Assembly: GCF_003052585.1 (NCBI RefSeq)
Contig: NZ_QASN01000007.1
Span: 62,001 to 126,000 of the forward strand
Direction of reading: 5' to 3'
Source of the DNA: Pseudomonas mangrovi
GTDB taxonomy: Bacteria > Pseudomonadota > Gammaproteobacteria > Pseudomonadales > Pseudomonadaceae
Length of the DNA stretch: 64,000 nucleotides
Part shown: positions 57,154 through 64,000 of the stretch, piece after piece
Layout of the letters: every line of letters starts with the position of its first letter
How positions within the stretch are numbered: position 1 is the first letter of the stretch
The notes under the pieces: generated by a model
Database searches by the model: none
What the model saw: only the letters and a program-made list of their open reading frames with translations
Told to the model about the DNA's origin: nothing
Made by a program: the position numbers and the translations under genes

Positions 57154-57628
57154 CCGCGGTCGGCGCCGAGCGCGAGGCGCGGGCATGCGCGGGCACGTTC
57201 ACCAGCCCGGCACCCAGCACCTGGCTGCCCTGCTCGGGCGACGCGACCCACACCGCCACCTCGAACTGCGGCCAGTCCACACCGCGCAGGAGCACGACGC
57301 CAGGCTCCTCGGAACAGGCCGCCAGCGCGAAGCCCTGGTCCGGATGGTCCTGGGCGTCGAGCAGCAGATCCACGCCCCAACCCAGTTCGGAATCATGCGC
57401 GTAGCCTTCGGCTTCAAGCTGTCGATACGCCGCGACGAATTCCGGCGCAACCTGCCCGTCGGCCGCCAGCCAGTCCGCCACCGACTGTTCGCTGCGGCGC
57501 TCGAAGACATCCTCCAGATAGGCCAGATAGCGATTCATGAAACCCACTGCGGCCTGCGCCTCTTTCGAGCAGTCAGCCAGGCAGGGAAATGCCAGAAACA
57601 GGGAAGCGATCAGCAGGGCTGCTTTCAT
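57146..57628 (-). CDS. Small secreted protein of unknown function
   Basis: A 160-residue protein with a signal peptide (MKAALLIASLFLAFPCLA) followed by DCSKEAQAAVGFMNRYLAYL, reminiscent of DUF3828-type exported proteins. Two cysteines remain in the mature part (DCSK and AACSEEPG) and could form a disulfide. It is translationally coupled to the FAD oxidase; a periplasmic partner or inhibitor role is only a guess. Confidence 0.8.
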   Translation of the reverse strand: MKAALLIASLFLAFPCLADCSKEAQAAVGFMNRYLAYLEDVFERRSEQSVADWLAADGQVAPEFVAAYRQLEAEGYAHDSELGWGVDLLLDAQDHPDQGFALAACSEEPGVVLLRGVDWPQFEVAVWVASPEQGSQVLGAGLVNVPAHARASRSAPTADE

Positions 57629-57785
57629 CTGGGACTCTCAACGAAATGGATCAATGAACGGCCGCCGCCGGCCGTATCGGCATGGCTGTCAGCGGGGCGC
57701 GCCGATCAGCAGGTGACTCCTTGGCCGAGGCTTGATGCAGCAGACAGCCGTGAAGCGCACCGCCCACGCTGCATCGCAAGCCCCC

Positions 57786-58157
57786 TCATTGCAGCACCCA
57801 GCGACTGGCGAGCCGGGCCAGCAGCGCCGTGACCAGACCACATGCCACGCCCCAGGGCAGCAGTGCAGGCTCGATCACGCCGACCAGGCAGCCCAGCAGC
57901 ACCCCCAGCCCGGCGGCGACCACCCAGCCACCACGGCCTCTACGCCAGAACCACCAGTAGATCGGCGCACCCAGCAGCAGCGCCGGCACCGCACCCAGCG
58001 CGAGGGTGACCCAGAAGCCGGCCCAGAGCGCGCCGGCCACATCCCACAACTCACTCGGGGAAAGCACTTCGGATACCGCGAGCACCATTGCAGTCCCGCA
58101 AGCCACCAGAAAAAGGGCCAGCGCACTGCACGCAACAAGAGCCAGTAGCTGTTTCAT
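57786..58157 (-). CDS. Small polytopic membrane protein, unknown function
   Basis: The 123-residue protein starts MKQLLALVACSALALFLVAC, with AGGAGG 6 bases upstream. It has about three or four hydrophobic segments (AGFWVTLALGAVPALLLGAP, WVVAAGLGVLLGCLVGVI, LPWGVACGLVTALLA). I do not recognise the family. The frame stays open upstream through the hexanucleotide repeat to 58301, but the strong ribosome-binding site makes 58157 the likely start. Confidence 0.72.
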   Translation of the reverse strand: MKQLLALVACSALALFLVACGTAMVLAVSEVLSPSELWDVAGALWAGFWVTLALGAVPALLLGAPIYWWFWRRGRGGWVVAAGLGVLLGCLVGVIEPALLPWGVACGLVTALLARLASRWVLQ

Positions 58158-58190
58158 CAGGACCTCCTGTCCTGCCTTGGATTGCGACAT

Positions 58191-58229
58191 CGATACCGAT
58201 ACCGATACCGATACCGATACCGATACCGA
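58191..58229. repeat. Hexanucleotide tandem repeat (CGATAC)6
   Basis: Six perfect CGATAC units plus a partial seventh, 34 bases upstream of the small membrane-protein start and directly next to copy D of the GTAGGGTGG repeat. In the upstream-extended frame it would encode alternating Ser-Val. Confidence 0.95.
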
Positions 58230-58230
58230 A

Positions 58231-58268
58231 CGTAGGGTGGACAACGGCGCAGCCTTGTCCACCTGTGG
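58231..58268. repeat. Partial GTAGGGTGG repeat, copy D
   Basis: CGTAGGGTGGACAACGGCG followed by CAGCCTTGTCCACCTG: a short related palindrome (GGTGGACAA pairs with TTGTCCACC) resembling one arm of the module in islands A to C. The 58158-58423 gap otherwise shows no gene. Confidence 0.6.
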
Positions 58269-58423
58269 TTGCGACGCACGCATAGCTTGAACCGCGCGCA
58301 CTGTTCGCTGCCAGCGTCAGCCAGCGCTTCTGTGCGCCGCCACGCGAACCACCGGTTTCAACAGCTCGATAGCCCGTCGCCCAACCGGAAAATCTGAAGG
58401 CCCACTACCGCTGCCGGCGGCCG

Positions 58424-58963
58424 CTAAAAGCTCGACCCCGGCTCCTTGAGAAACGCCCGCTCCTGCTCGGAGGACTCCCGCCCCAGCGTCTGGTTGCGAT
58501 GCGGATAGCGACCGAAGCGGTCGATGATCTCCTTGTGGCGCACTTCGAACCTGAAGCTGGTCGCCGAGGTAAACGCCTTGAACAAGCGCTCGGCCTGCAC
58601 ATGGATGGCCGGCGATTCACTGTGCATGTACGGCATCAGCAGAAAACCGCGTTGCTCCTGCTCCAGCACATCCAGCGCGCCCGCGGCGACCGCCTCCTGT
58701 GCCAGCACCAGCGCCATGCCGTCCTGGGCATAGGCCTGCGGCGTATCGCGATGGATATTCCGCGAGAACTGGTCCAGCACAAGGATCTCCGCCAGCCGCC
58801 CAGGTGCCGATTCCCGCCACTCGTAAAGCTCCCCACGCGCCGCCTGGCAAAGCAGCTGGGCATAACGCTCACGCAGGAGCGCATCGAACGCCGGGTCGAC
58901 ATTCCACCACTGCCTGGGCTCGATCTCCTCGAACCAGAAGGACAGGATCTGTTCGTAGTTCAT
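58424..58963 (-). CDS. DUF924 family protein
   Basis: The 179-residue product begins MNYEQILSFWFEEIEPRQWW and has LAEILVLDQFSRNIHRDTPQ and LMPYMHSESPAIH, the hallmark helices of the DUF924 family. GGAGG 8 bases upstream of 58963 fixes the start. The biochemical function is unknown. Confidence 0.9.
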   Translation of the reverse strand: MNYEQILSFWFEEIEPRQWWNVDPAFDALLRERYAQLLCQAARGELYEWRESAPGRLAEILVLDQFSRNIHRDTPQAYAQDGMALVLAQEAVAAGALDVLEQEQRGFLLMPYMHSESPAIHVQAERLFKAFTSATSFRFEVRHKEIIDRFGRYPHRNQTLGRESSEQERAFLKEPGSSF

Positions 58964-59406
58964 CGCATTGCCTCCGCGCACCCGTGTCTCCGCCAAAGAA
59001 GAGGTTTCGATTCCAGGGGTCAGCGCAGGCGGCGCAGCGCAAGGCCGGCTCGCCCAGCAGATCGTCCGTCTGGCAGTCTCCCACCCGGCTATGGTGCATG
59101 CACCTACCCCTCCACTACCGTGAAAACACGCTGATACGCCGCGCCCATCCGAGTTGCGCCAATCTTCGAAGCGCTGGCATACCGAGCCAGGTTGAAGCCC
59201 TGCAGCAACGAGGATGCGCACCTACCTCGAACCAGAGAATCCCGATTGCAAGGCGCCAGCAACCAGTAGTCCGCAGGACAGCCAACGCCGAAGAACAGAC
59301 GGCTCTTTCCAAGCTACCCACCCTGCGCCCAGTATCACCGCCGTTGCCAACCTGCGCCGCGTAAAGGACGCACGGATCGGTCGCCCCCAATACCAAGGAG
59401 CCTCGC
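58964..59406. other. Intergenic stretch without a supported gene
   Basis: A 443-base gap between the divergent DUF924 and C39-like genes. Frames on both strands give non-repetitive but domain-free translations. The last 20 bases hold AAGGAG, the ribosome-binding site of the C39-like gene. No hairpin or repeat was seen. Confidence 0.5.
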
Positions 59407-59856
59407 GTGCGCCACCCCGTCATTCAAGAAGAACCTACCGGATGCGGCATAGCAGCCGTCGCCAACATCCTGGGCAAGACCTACGCGGAGATGAAGACCA
59501 TCGCCAATGCCATGGGCGTCCATGCGGAAGATGAATCGCTGTGGTCGCAGACCCGACATGTGCGACGCATGCTGTCCGACGCGGGGGTGGCAGCGTCCGA
59601 AGGTGAAACCCCTTTTGAGTCATGGGAGTCGCTGCCGGATCTGGCGCTGCTGGCCATCAAATACCATCAGGAACACGGCAGAGATTTCTGGCACTGGGTG
59701 GTATTCAAACGCGCTGCAGGTCAGGCGTACGTCCTGGATTCCGCCAGCTACCTGCCCAGCAATCTCCGCACGGACTTCGATGCCATGCAGCCCAGGTGGT
59801 TTATCGCGGTGGCCGCAGCGCCCGAGGAAAGCGGGAGATCCACAGCGCAAACGTAG
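59407..59856 (+). CDS. C39-like cysteine-peptidase-fold protein
   Basis: A 149-residue protein from a GTG start with AAGGAG 7 bases upstream. It opens with IQEEPTGCGIAAVANILGKT, the catalytic-cysteine helix of the C39/papain-like fold (Cys13), followed by FWHWVVFKRAAGQAYVLDSA, which supplies a histidine and an aspartate in the expected order. There is no signal peptide, transporter or bacteriocin gene nearby, so it is probably a stand-alone cytosolic C39-like protein. Function is unknown. Confidence 0.78.
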   Translation: MRHPVIQEEPTGCGIAAVANILGKTYAEMKTIANAMGVHAEDESLWSQTRHVRRMLSDAGVAASEGETPFESWESLPDLALLAIKYHQEHGRDFWHWVVFKRAAGQAYVLDSASYLPSNLRTDFDAMQPRWFIAVAAAPEESGRSTAQT

Positions 59857-59874
59857 TTATAGGGCGTATTGAGT

Positions 59875-59889
59875 CGGGGTCTGTCCCCG
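59875..59889. repeat. Short REP-like hairpin
   Basis: CGGGG-TCTGT-CCCCG, within the common motif GGGGTCTGTCCCCGTTTAC, resembles short dispersed palindromes associated with REP-type sequences. It sits exactly between the C39-like gene and the cassette-like region. Confidence 0.45.
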
Positions 59890-59910
59890 TTTACGGTACG
59901 GCGAAAACCA

Positions 59911-60339
59911 TTATGGGAAGCTTGTGGCTTTAAACGATGCACCTTTCAAGTTTGAAAGATTTTCAAGTTCGCGAAAATGCGCTTGCGCGCCCAAGTATAT
60001 TATTTCCGCTCCTTTCAGATCATCTGTTTCAAGATCGACCAAGGTTGAATTCAATGTGTTGTAACTCAAATTAAAATCTGGGCCTATAACGGCAACGGTC
60101 GCCCTGGTTGTGGCAGCTTGTTTTAACAAGACTGTAAGCTTGCTTTTGACAGAATCAACAGATGTGCCTTCTGGAAGATAGAACATATACATTTCTGTCT
60201 GTTCTGGGCTGGCGAGCTGTCCTGCTTTCTGTATCGCCGCATTGATGTCAAAGGATTGCTTAACTTGTGATGGAGATGGCGTGGAGCACCCGAATGAAAA
60301 GAGAATTGCCAGTGTCACTAAAAATTTTTTGGCGTGCAT
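59911..60339 (-). CDS. Cassette-borne putative lipoprotein
   Basis: The 142-residue product begins MHAKKFLVTLAILFSFGCST, a signal peptide with the lipobox FGC, so it is probably lipidated and membrane-anchored. The rest (EQTEMYMFYLPEGTSVDSVK, TRATVAVIGPDFNLSYNTLN) resembles no family I can name. It is much more AT-rich than its surroundings. It lies directly after an attC site in the direction of transcription, as a cassette would, but no attC follows its stop, so the cassette end may be truncated. Confidence 0.78.
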   Translation of the reverse strand: MHAKKFLVTLAILFSFGCSTPSPSQVKQSFDINAAIQKAGQLASPEQTEMYMFYLPEGTSVDSVKSKLTVLLKQAATTRATVAVIGPDFNLSYNTLNSTLVDLETDDLKGAEIIYLGAQAHFRELENLSNLKGASFKATSFP

Positions 60340-60354
60340 AAAATCTTCCTTGGT

Positions 60355-60431
60355 TTCTAACGTTTGGTTAAGGGGCAGGCTTTAGCCGGTCCCGAGTGAG
60401 CGAAGCGAGCGGCTTGAACCACTTGTTAGAC
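60355..60431 (-). other. Integron attC recombination site
   Basis: On the minus strand the 77-base site begins GTCTAAC (R'') and ends GTTAGAA (R'). Inside, GGTTCAAG pairs with CTTAACC, leaving one extrahelical base (C), the attC hallmark. The central part is the imperfect palindrome GCTCGCTTCGCTCACT and GGGACCGGCTAAAGCC seen in Pseudomonas-type attC sites. R'' lies 4 bases after the stop of the COQ7-like gene, so the site belongs to that cassette. Confidence 0.88.
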
Positions 60432-60434
60432 TTT

Positions 60435-60959
60435 TCAGGTACAAGCCGCGACAAATTTCGCAGCATATGAGCACTGCGTGGCCAGTTTGCTTACAAGCTT
60501 TGATTTAAGGCCTGAAAAATCAGCCTTATCTGCCGCTATATGTTGGTGAAGTAGCTCATCTTTTTGAATTTCTAAAACAGCTTTGAATATTTCAGGTTCT
60601 TTTTCTCTGAAAAAAGATGCTGCATCATCTAGTTCTTTATTTACGATCTCCTCAATCCTTGCAGTACTAACCCAAATGGAGTTCTCTCCTAATACGCCGA
60701 CGAAGAGCCCGTAAATAATCCCAGCACCGCACCAAAGTATTGGCGGAAGCCCTTTGCTTATATTCTTGTCTTTTACAAATTGACCGAATATTGAAAAATG
60801 CTCGCACTCATGCCGATGCATCTCGTCTAGTGAAGGCACCATCTTCGGGAAAAATATTTTGGCGATTACTCTATGCCCATAATAGACGCCTGTTGCGCCT
60901 TTCTCACAGGCGTGAATTACCTTAAGTTGCTTTTCAATGGTATCCGAATTGCAATGCAC
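60435..60959 (-). CDS. Cassette-borne COQ7-like (demethoxyubiquinone hydroxylase family) protein
   Basis: The 174-residue protein, from a GTG start, has the two-helix-pair layout of the diiron COQ7/CAT5 family: ACEKGATGVYYGHRVIAKIF with the first Glu, SLDEMHRHECEHFSIFGQF with the E-x-x-H, then a central membrane-associated segment (LPPILWCGAGIIYGLFVGVL) and the second pair in KDELLHQHIAADK. The full ligand set appears present. It could hydroxylate ubiquinone precursors or another quinone. AT-rich, preceded by a GTTAGAC site and followed by attC, so it is a mobile gene cassette. Confidence 0.85.
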   Translation of the reverse strand: MHCNSDTIEKQLKVIHACEKGATGVYYGHRVIAKIFFPKMVPSLDEMHRHECEHFSIFGQFVKDKNISKGLPPILWCGAGIIYGLFVGVLGENSIWVSTARIEEIVNKELDDAASFFREKEPEIFKAVLEIQKDELLHQHIAADKADFSGLKSKLVSKLATQCSYAAKFVAACT

Positions 60960-61484
60960 TTAAGAGACCCCTATGAGTCTAACAGTGATTAAATAGCGAG
61001 CGGCATTAATACATAACGCTCGCGTGCGGTATAACTCCGCAAACCCGGAGCTTCCTGAAAAAAACTCTCTTCTAGAAACAACAACTTTCCTGATCGGTCC
61101 GACGCCTTTCTGTATTCGCGTTACGGCTGCATTTCGTGAATTCATTACACCCGTGCAAAGAAGCGGCTTCGGGCTGGGGCGTGGAACATGGCGGAAGATA
61201 CTGAAGCCAGGGCTTGCTGGAACAATAGCGGGAAAATGACGGCGATCCTTTCCGGTAGAGGGGGTTCTGCACGTCCTTGCTGGCCTGAGGTTAATGCAGG
61301 TTTGCAATCAGGCTCAAGCAATGAAGGGGTTCGAGAGCCGGGGCGGGCCTGACAGCCTCCATAGTTGCGGCTTGGGGCTTGCCCAGCGAGGCCAACGATC
61401 ATCGGTAAGCCAAGGGCGTCACCGCCGGGCTCGGCGCTTCAGCTCATCGACGTCGGCAAGCACGGCGTGGTGCGGTCAGCTCCC
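60960..61484. other. Region upstream of the cassettes, no supported gene
   Basis: This 525-base gap starts with the GTTAGAC core (minus strand, 60977-60983) and a hairpin with arms CGAGCG and CGCTCG (60997-61024). Composition changes from AT-rich to GC-rich at about 61100-61200. A minus-strand frame (60960-61307) and a plus frame (61024-61239) exist, but neither has a family signature, and neither is an integrase. This may be a relic of the attI or preceding attC region. Confidence 0.5.
60977..60983 (-). other. GTTAGAC core site at the start of the COQ7 cassette
   Basis: On the minus strand GTTAGAC fits the GTTRRRY integron core where the crossover happens, placed just before the COQ7-like start. 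No matching R'' was found upstream within about 120 bases, so whether this is an attI, a degenerate attC or a chance junction is open. Confidence 0.5.
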
Positions 61485-61946
61485 TTACTCTTCCGCCTCT
61501 CCCCCATCCGGCATCATCAATACCAGCGGCTCGCACTCGGCCGCCGAGCAGCCGAACTCGCGGATTTCGTTGCCGTTATTCCAGCTGGCGGTGGCCGCGG
61601 CGTTGATGGCGAAGTTCCAGCGCTGGCCGTCGGCCTGCAGCTCGCCGGTGATGCGGCAGGGCAGGAAGTAGAAGCGTTGATGCAGGCCGCTGCCTTCGGC
61701 GTAGCGCTGGCTCAGGCTGAAAAAGCGCTCGACCTGTTCGGGGGTCAGCCGCCAATCGCGGCAGGCTTCGGCCAGGCCGGGTTCTTCGCGGCCGTGGGTG
61801 GTCGGGCCGAGTTCGGCGGCGGACACGCTCAATACCCGCAGGCCCTGCTCGGGGGCGTCCGGGGCCTGGGCCGGGCCGCTGCTCTGGCAGCCTGCCATCA
61901 GCAGTACTGCTGCCAGAACCGGGAATTTCTCTGTCATCCGTTTCAT
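61485..61946 (-). CDS. Putative lipoprotein, unknown function
   Basis: A 153-residue protein with a lipoprotein signal (MKRMTEKFPVLAAVLLMAGC, lipobox MAGC). The mature part has conserved-looking CRDWRLTPEQVERFFSLSQR and FYFLPCRITGELQADGQRWN, and four further cysteines. A start three codons on (MTEKF) is possible. I do not know the family. Confidence 0.82.
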   Translation of the reverse strand: MKRMTEKFPVLAAVLLMAGCQSSGPAQAPDAPEQGLRVLSVSAAELGPTTHGREEPGLAEACRDWRLTPEQVERFFSLSQRYAEGSGLHQRFYFLPCRITGELQADGQRWNFAINAAATASWNNGNEIREFGCSAAECEPLVLMMPDGGEAEE

Positions 61947-61980
61947 TTCACTCTCCTGTCTATAAGCAGTGGCTCGCGGG

Positions 61981-62682
61981 CTACGAGCCAGGGGCCAGCG
62001 TGGCGGACAACCAGTCTGCGGTCACCTGCGCCGCTTCCTGCAGTTGCAGCTCCTGGGTCAGGCCGCTGCTGCGCAGGGGTTTGAAGTCATGGTCGGCGGT
62101 TGTCAGCCAATGCAGCTGGATACTCGGCGACAGTGCATAGCCTGCCACTTCCGCGCGGCCGCCGAAGGGATCGCGTTCACCCTGCACGATCAACGTCGGC
62201 GTGGCCAGTTGCGCCAGATGCTCGGTGCGCAGCTTGTCCGGTTTGCCCGGCGGGTGGAATGGATAGCCCAGGCAGACCAGCGCATCGGCGCCCAGCTCGT
62301 CGGCCAGCAGGCTGGCCATGCGTCCGCCCATGGACTTGCCGCCGATGGCCAGTGGCCCTGCGACCTGTAGCCGCACTAACGCGTGCACCTGGCGCCAGCT
62401 ATCGAGCAGAACCGGCTGCCGATCCGGTGGGCGACGACCGCCGTTGGCCCGCCGCGAGACCATGTAGGGAAACTCGAAACGCACCACCGCCAGGCCCCGT
62501 GCGGCCAGCAGCTGAGACATCCGTTCCATGAACGGACTGTCCATGGGCGCGCCGGCGCCGTGGGCGAGGATCAGTGTCGCCCACGCACCGCCTGCAGGCC
62601 GCGTCCAGCGCAGCTCCGAGTATCCCTGACCACTCTGTGGGTATTGATCCGGGTCAATACCGGCACTTTGCCCTTTCACCAT
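61981..62682 (-). CDS. Alpha/beta hydrolase, KANL3/Tex30-like (dienelactone hydrolase-type)
   Basis: A 233-residue hydrolase with the oxyanion-side LILAHGAGAPMDSPFMERMS, the nucleophile elbow AIGGKSMGGRMAS, and a late Asp/His pair (GERDPFGG and TADHDFKPL). The start at 62682 (MVKGQSAGIDPDQYPQ) is chosen; the frame also opens further upstream. It is divergent from ccoN, and the ANR-type box upstream of ccoN lies within its first codons. The substrate is unknown. Confidence 0.88.
   Translation of the reverse strand: MVKGQSAGIDPDQYPQSGQGYSELRWTRPAGGAWATLILAHGAGAPMDSPFMERMSQLLAARGLAVVRFEFPYMVSRRANGGRRPPDRQPVLLDSWRQVHALVRLQVAGPLAIGGKSMGGRMASLLADELGADALVCLGYPFHPPGKPDKLRTEHLAQLATPTLIVQGERDPFGGRAEVAGYALSPSIQLHWLTTADHDFKPLRSSGLTQELQLQEAAQVTADWLSATLAPGS
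62644..62657. promoter_or_regulatory. ANR/FNR-type box upstream of ccoN
   Basis: TTGAT-CCGG-GTCAA differs from the FNR/ANR consensus (TTGAT-N4-ATCAA) at one position. It lies about 88 bases before the ccoN start and inside the first codons of the divergent hydrolase gene, where it could activate the oxidase under low oxygen or repress the hydrolase. Confidence 0.6.
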
Positions 62683-62744
62683 GCTTGCGTCGCTTTCCCT
62701 AAAACGAAAGAAATCTGCCCGTAACCGTGGATGGAAGCCCATAC

Positions 62745-64000
62745 ATGAACACAGCAACCAGTACCGCCTACAACTACAGGGTGGTCCGCCAATTCGCCAT
62801 CATGACGGTGGTGTGGGGTATCGTCGGCATGCTGGTCGGCGTCCTCATCGCCGCTCAGCTGGCCTGGCCGGATCTCAACATGAACCTCCCCTGGACCAGC
62901 TTCGGTCGCCTGCGACCACTGCATACCAATGCGGTGATCTTCGCCTTCGGCGGCTGCGCCCTGTTCGCCTGCTCCTATTACTCGGTGCAGCGTACCTGCC
63001 AGACCACCCTGTTCGCGCCCAAGCTGGCGGCCTTCACCTTCTGGGGTTGGCAGCTGGTGATTCTGCTGGCCGCGATCACCCTGCCACTGGGCATCACCAC
63101 CTCCAAGGAATACGCGGAGCTGGAGTGGCCGATCGACATCCTGATCGCCGTGGTCTGGGTCTCCTACGCCATCGTGTTCTTCGGCACGCTGATCAAGCGT
63201 CGCACCTCGCACATCTACGTCGGCAACTGGTTCTTCGGTGCCTTCATCCTGACCGTGGCGCTGCTGCACATCGTCAACAACCTGGAGCTGCCAGTCCACC
63301 TGACCAAGTCGTACTCGGTGTACTCCGGTGCAACCGATGCGATGGTGCAGTGGTGGTACGGCCACAACGCAGTGGGCTTCTTCCTGACCGCCGGCTTCCT
63401 GGGGATCATGTACTACTTCGTGCCCAAGCAGGCCGGTCGCCCGGTCTACTCCTATCGCCTGTCGATCGTGCACTTCTGGGCGCTGATCGCGGTGTACATC
63501 TGGGCCGGCCCGCACCACCTGCACTACACCGCCCTGCCGGACTGGGCGCAGTCCCTCGGCATGGTGATGTCGCTGATTCTGCTGGCACCGAGCTGGGGCG
63601 GCATGATCAACGGCATGATGACCCTCTCGGGCGCCTGGCATAAGCTGCGCAGCGACCCCATCCTGCGTTTCCTGGTGGTTTCGCTGGCGTTCTACGGCAT
63701 GTCGACCTTCGAAGGTCCGATGATGTCGATCAAGACCGTCAACGCCCTCTCCCACTACACCGACTGGACCATCGGCCACGTCCACGCCGGCGCCCTCGGC
63801 TGGGTTGCCATGGTCTCCATCGGCGCGCTCTACCACCTGATTCCCAAGGTGTTCGGCCGCGACAACATGCACAGCATCGGCCTGATCAACGTGCACTTCT
63901 GGATGTCGACCATCGGCACCGTGCTCTACATCGCCTCGATGTGGGTCAACGGCATTGCCCAGGGCCTGATGTGGCGCGCAGTGAACGAGGACGGCACCCT
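62745..64000 (+). CDS. ccoN: cbb3-type cytochrome c oxidase subunit I (3' part outside window)
   Basis: CcoN is the haem-copper catalytic subunit of the high-affinity cbb3 terminal oxidase. About 418 codons are present from [20 protein letters not shown], and the frame is still open at the window end. The polytopic protein shows [20 protein letters not shown] with an early haem-ligand histidine, [17 protein letters not shown] (copper and haem ligands), and [17 protein letters not shown]. It starts a ccoNOQP operon that would continue to the right. Confidence 0.96.
   Translation, partial: MNTATSTAYNYRVVRQFAIMTVVWGIVGMLVGVLIAAQLAWPDLNMNLPWTSFGRLRPLHTNAVIFAFGGCALFACSYYSVQRTCQTTLFAPKLAAFTFWGWQLVILLAAITLPLGITTSKEYAELEWPIDILIAVVWVSYAIVFFGTLIKRRTSHIYVGNWFFGAFILTVALLHIVNNLELPVHLTKSYSVYSGATDAMVQWWYGHNAVGFFLTAGFLGIMYYFVPKQAGRPVYSYRLSIVHFWALIAVYIWAGPHHLHYTALPDWAQSLGMVMSLILLAPSWGGMINGMMTLSGAWHKLRSDPILRFLVVSLAFYGMSTFEGPMMSIKTVNALSHYTDWTIGHVHAGALGWVAMVSIGALYHLIPKVFGRDNMHSIGLINVHFWMSTIGTVLYIASMWVNGIAQGLMWRAVNEDGT

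Noticed and set aside
57577..58301. Possibility that the Ser-Val repeat encoded by the CGATAC tract is a real protein N-terminus
   Set aside because: AGGAGG and the hydrophobic N-terminus at 58157 support a start downstream of the repeat; kept only as an alternative.
60960..61484. Integrase gene next to the attC/cassette region
   Set aside because: No frame here has tyrosine recombinase motifs; the gap holds only short domain-free frames.
62681..63643. 320-codon plus-strand frame at the right end
   Set aside because: It is the +2 frame over ccoN; the real ccoN frame from 62745 has cbb3 oxidase histidine motifs and continues past the window.

Overview
The window is GC-rich chromosomal DNA from a Pseudomonas of the P. 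stutzeri (Stutzerimonas) type or a close relative. The evidence is gene order: surE-truD-ispF, ispD-ftsB-eno-kdsA-pyrG-tilS-accA-dnaE-rnhB, lpxB-lpxA-fabZ-lpxD-skp-bamA-rseP-dxr-cdsA-uppS-frr-pyrH-tsf-rpsB, divergent map-glnD-dapC, then dapD-csdA-csdE. This is the pseudomonad arrangement. The integron-type recombination site near 60.4 kb and the intergenic repeat islands also fit that group. The species is an inference; no rRNA or tRNA gene was found.

Layout: (1) 1-5.6 kb, minus strand: DUF368 membrane protein (cut by the window edge), pcm, surE, truD, ispF, then the glutathione-dependent formaldehyde pair fghA-adhC with a divergent LysR regulator. (2) 6.7-33.2 kb: a small HPF/RaiA-type protein on the plus strand, then about 26 kb of almost unbroken minus-strand housekeeping genes. 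These cover isoprenoid precursors (ispD, dxr, uppS), division (ftsB), glycolysis (eno), KDO, lipid A and fatty acid synthesis (kdsA, lpxA/B/D, fabZ, accA), outer-membrane assembly (skp, bamA), stress proteolysis (rseP), nucleotides (pyrG, pyrH), replication (dnaE, rnhB) and translation (frr, tsf, rpsB, tilS). (3) 33.4-44.4 kb, mostly plus strand: map, glnD, dapC, an inserted tandem pair of PL7 alginate lyases on the minus strand, an ArsC/YffB-like protein, dapD and csdA-csdE. dapC and dapD are both lysine/peptidoglycan genes and the lyase pair lies between them. (4) 44.4-59.9 kb is more variable: an NTF2-like protein with a divergent GlxA/AraC regulator, tusA, rlmM, acnA, an Aer-type energy-taxis receptor, a secreted multidomain GH5 cellulase, a GNAT acetyltransferase, an exported FAD oxidase with a small secreted partner, a small membrane protein, a DUF924 protein and a C39-like cysteine-peptidase-fold protein. 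Related repeat islands lie between several of these genes. (5) 59.9-61.0 kb is AT-rich and carries two minus-strand genes separated by a convincing attC site; these look like integron gene cassettes, and no integrase is in the window. (6) 61.5-64 kb: a lipoprotein, an alpha/beta hydrolase and the start of ccoN (cbb3 oxidase), which runs off the window.

The least ordinary parts are the duplicated alginate-lyase locus (about 90 percent identical proteins, an identical 3' tract suggesting gene conversion, conserved upstream operator-like repeats, a leader hairpin kept by G-U pairs and a T-poor spacer), the integron-cassette pair with a COQ7-like protein, the three-part repeat islands and a hexanucleotide tandem repeat just upstream of a small membrane-protein gene. 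I saw no CRISPR array, prophage, insertion sequence or defence system.
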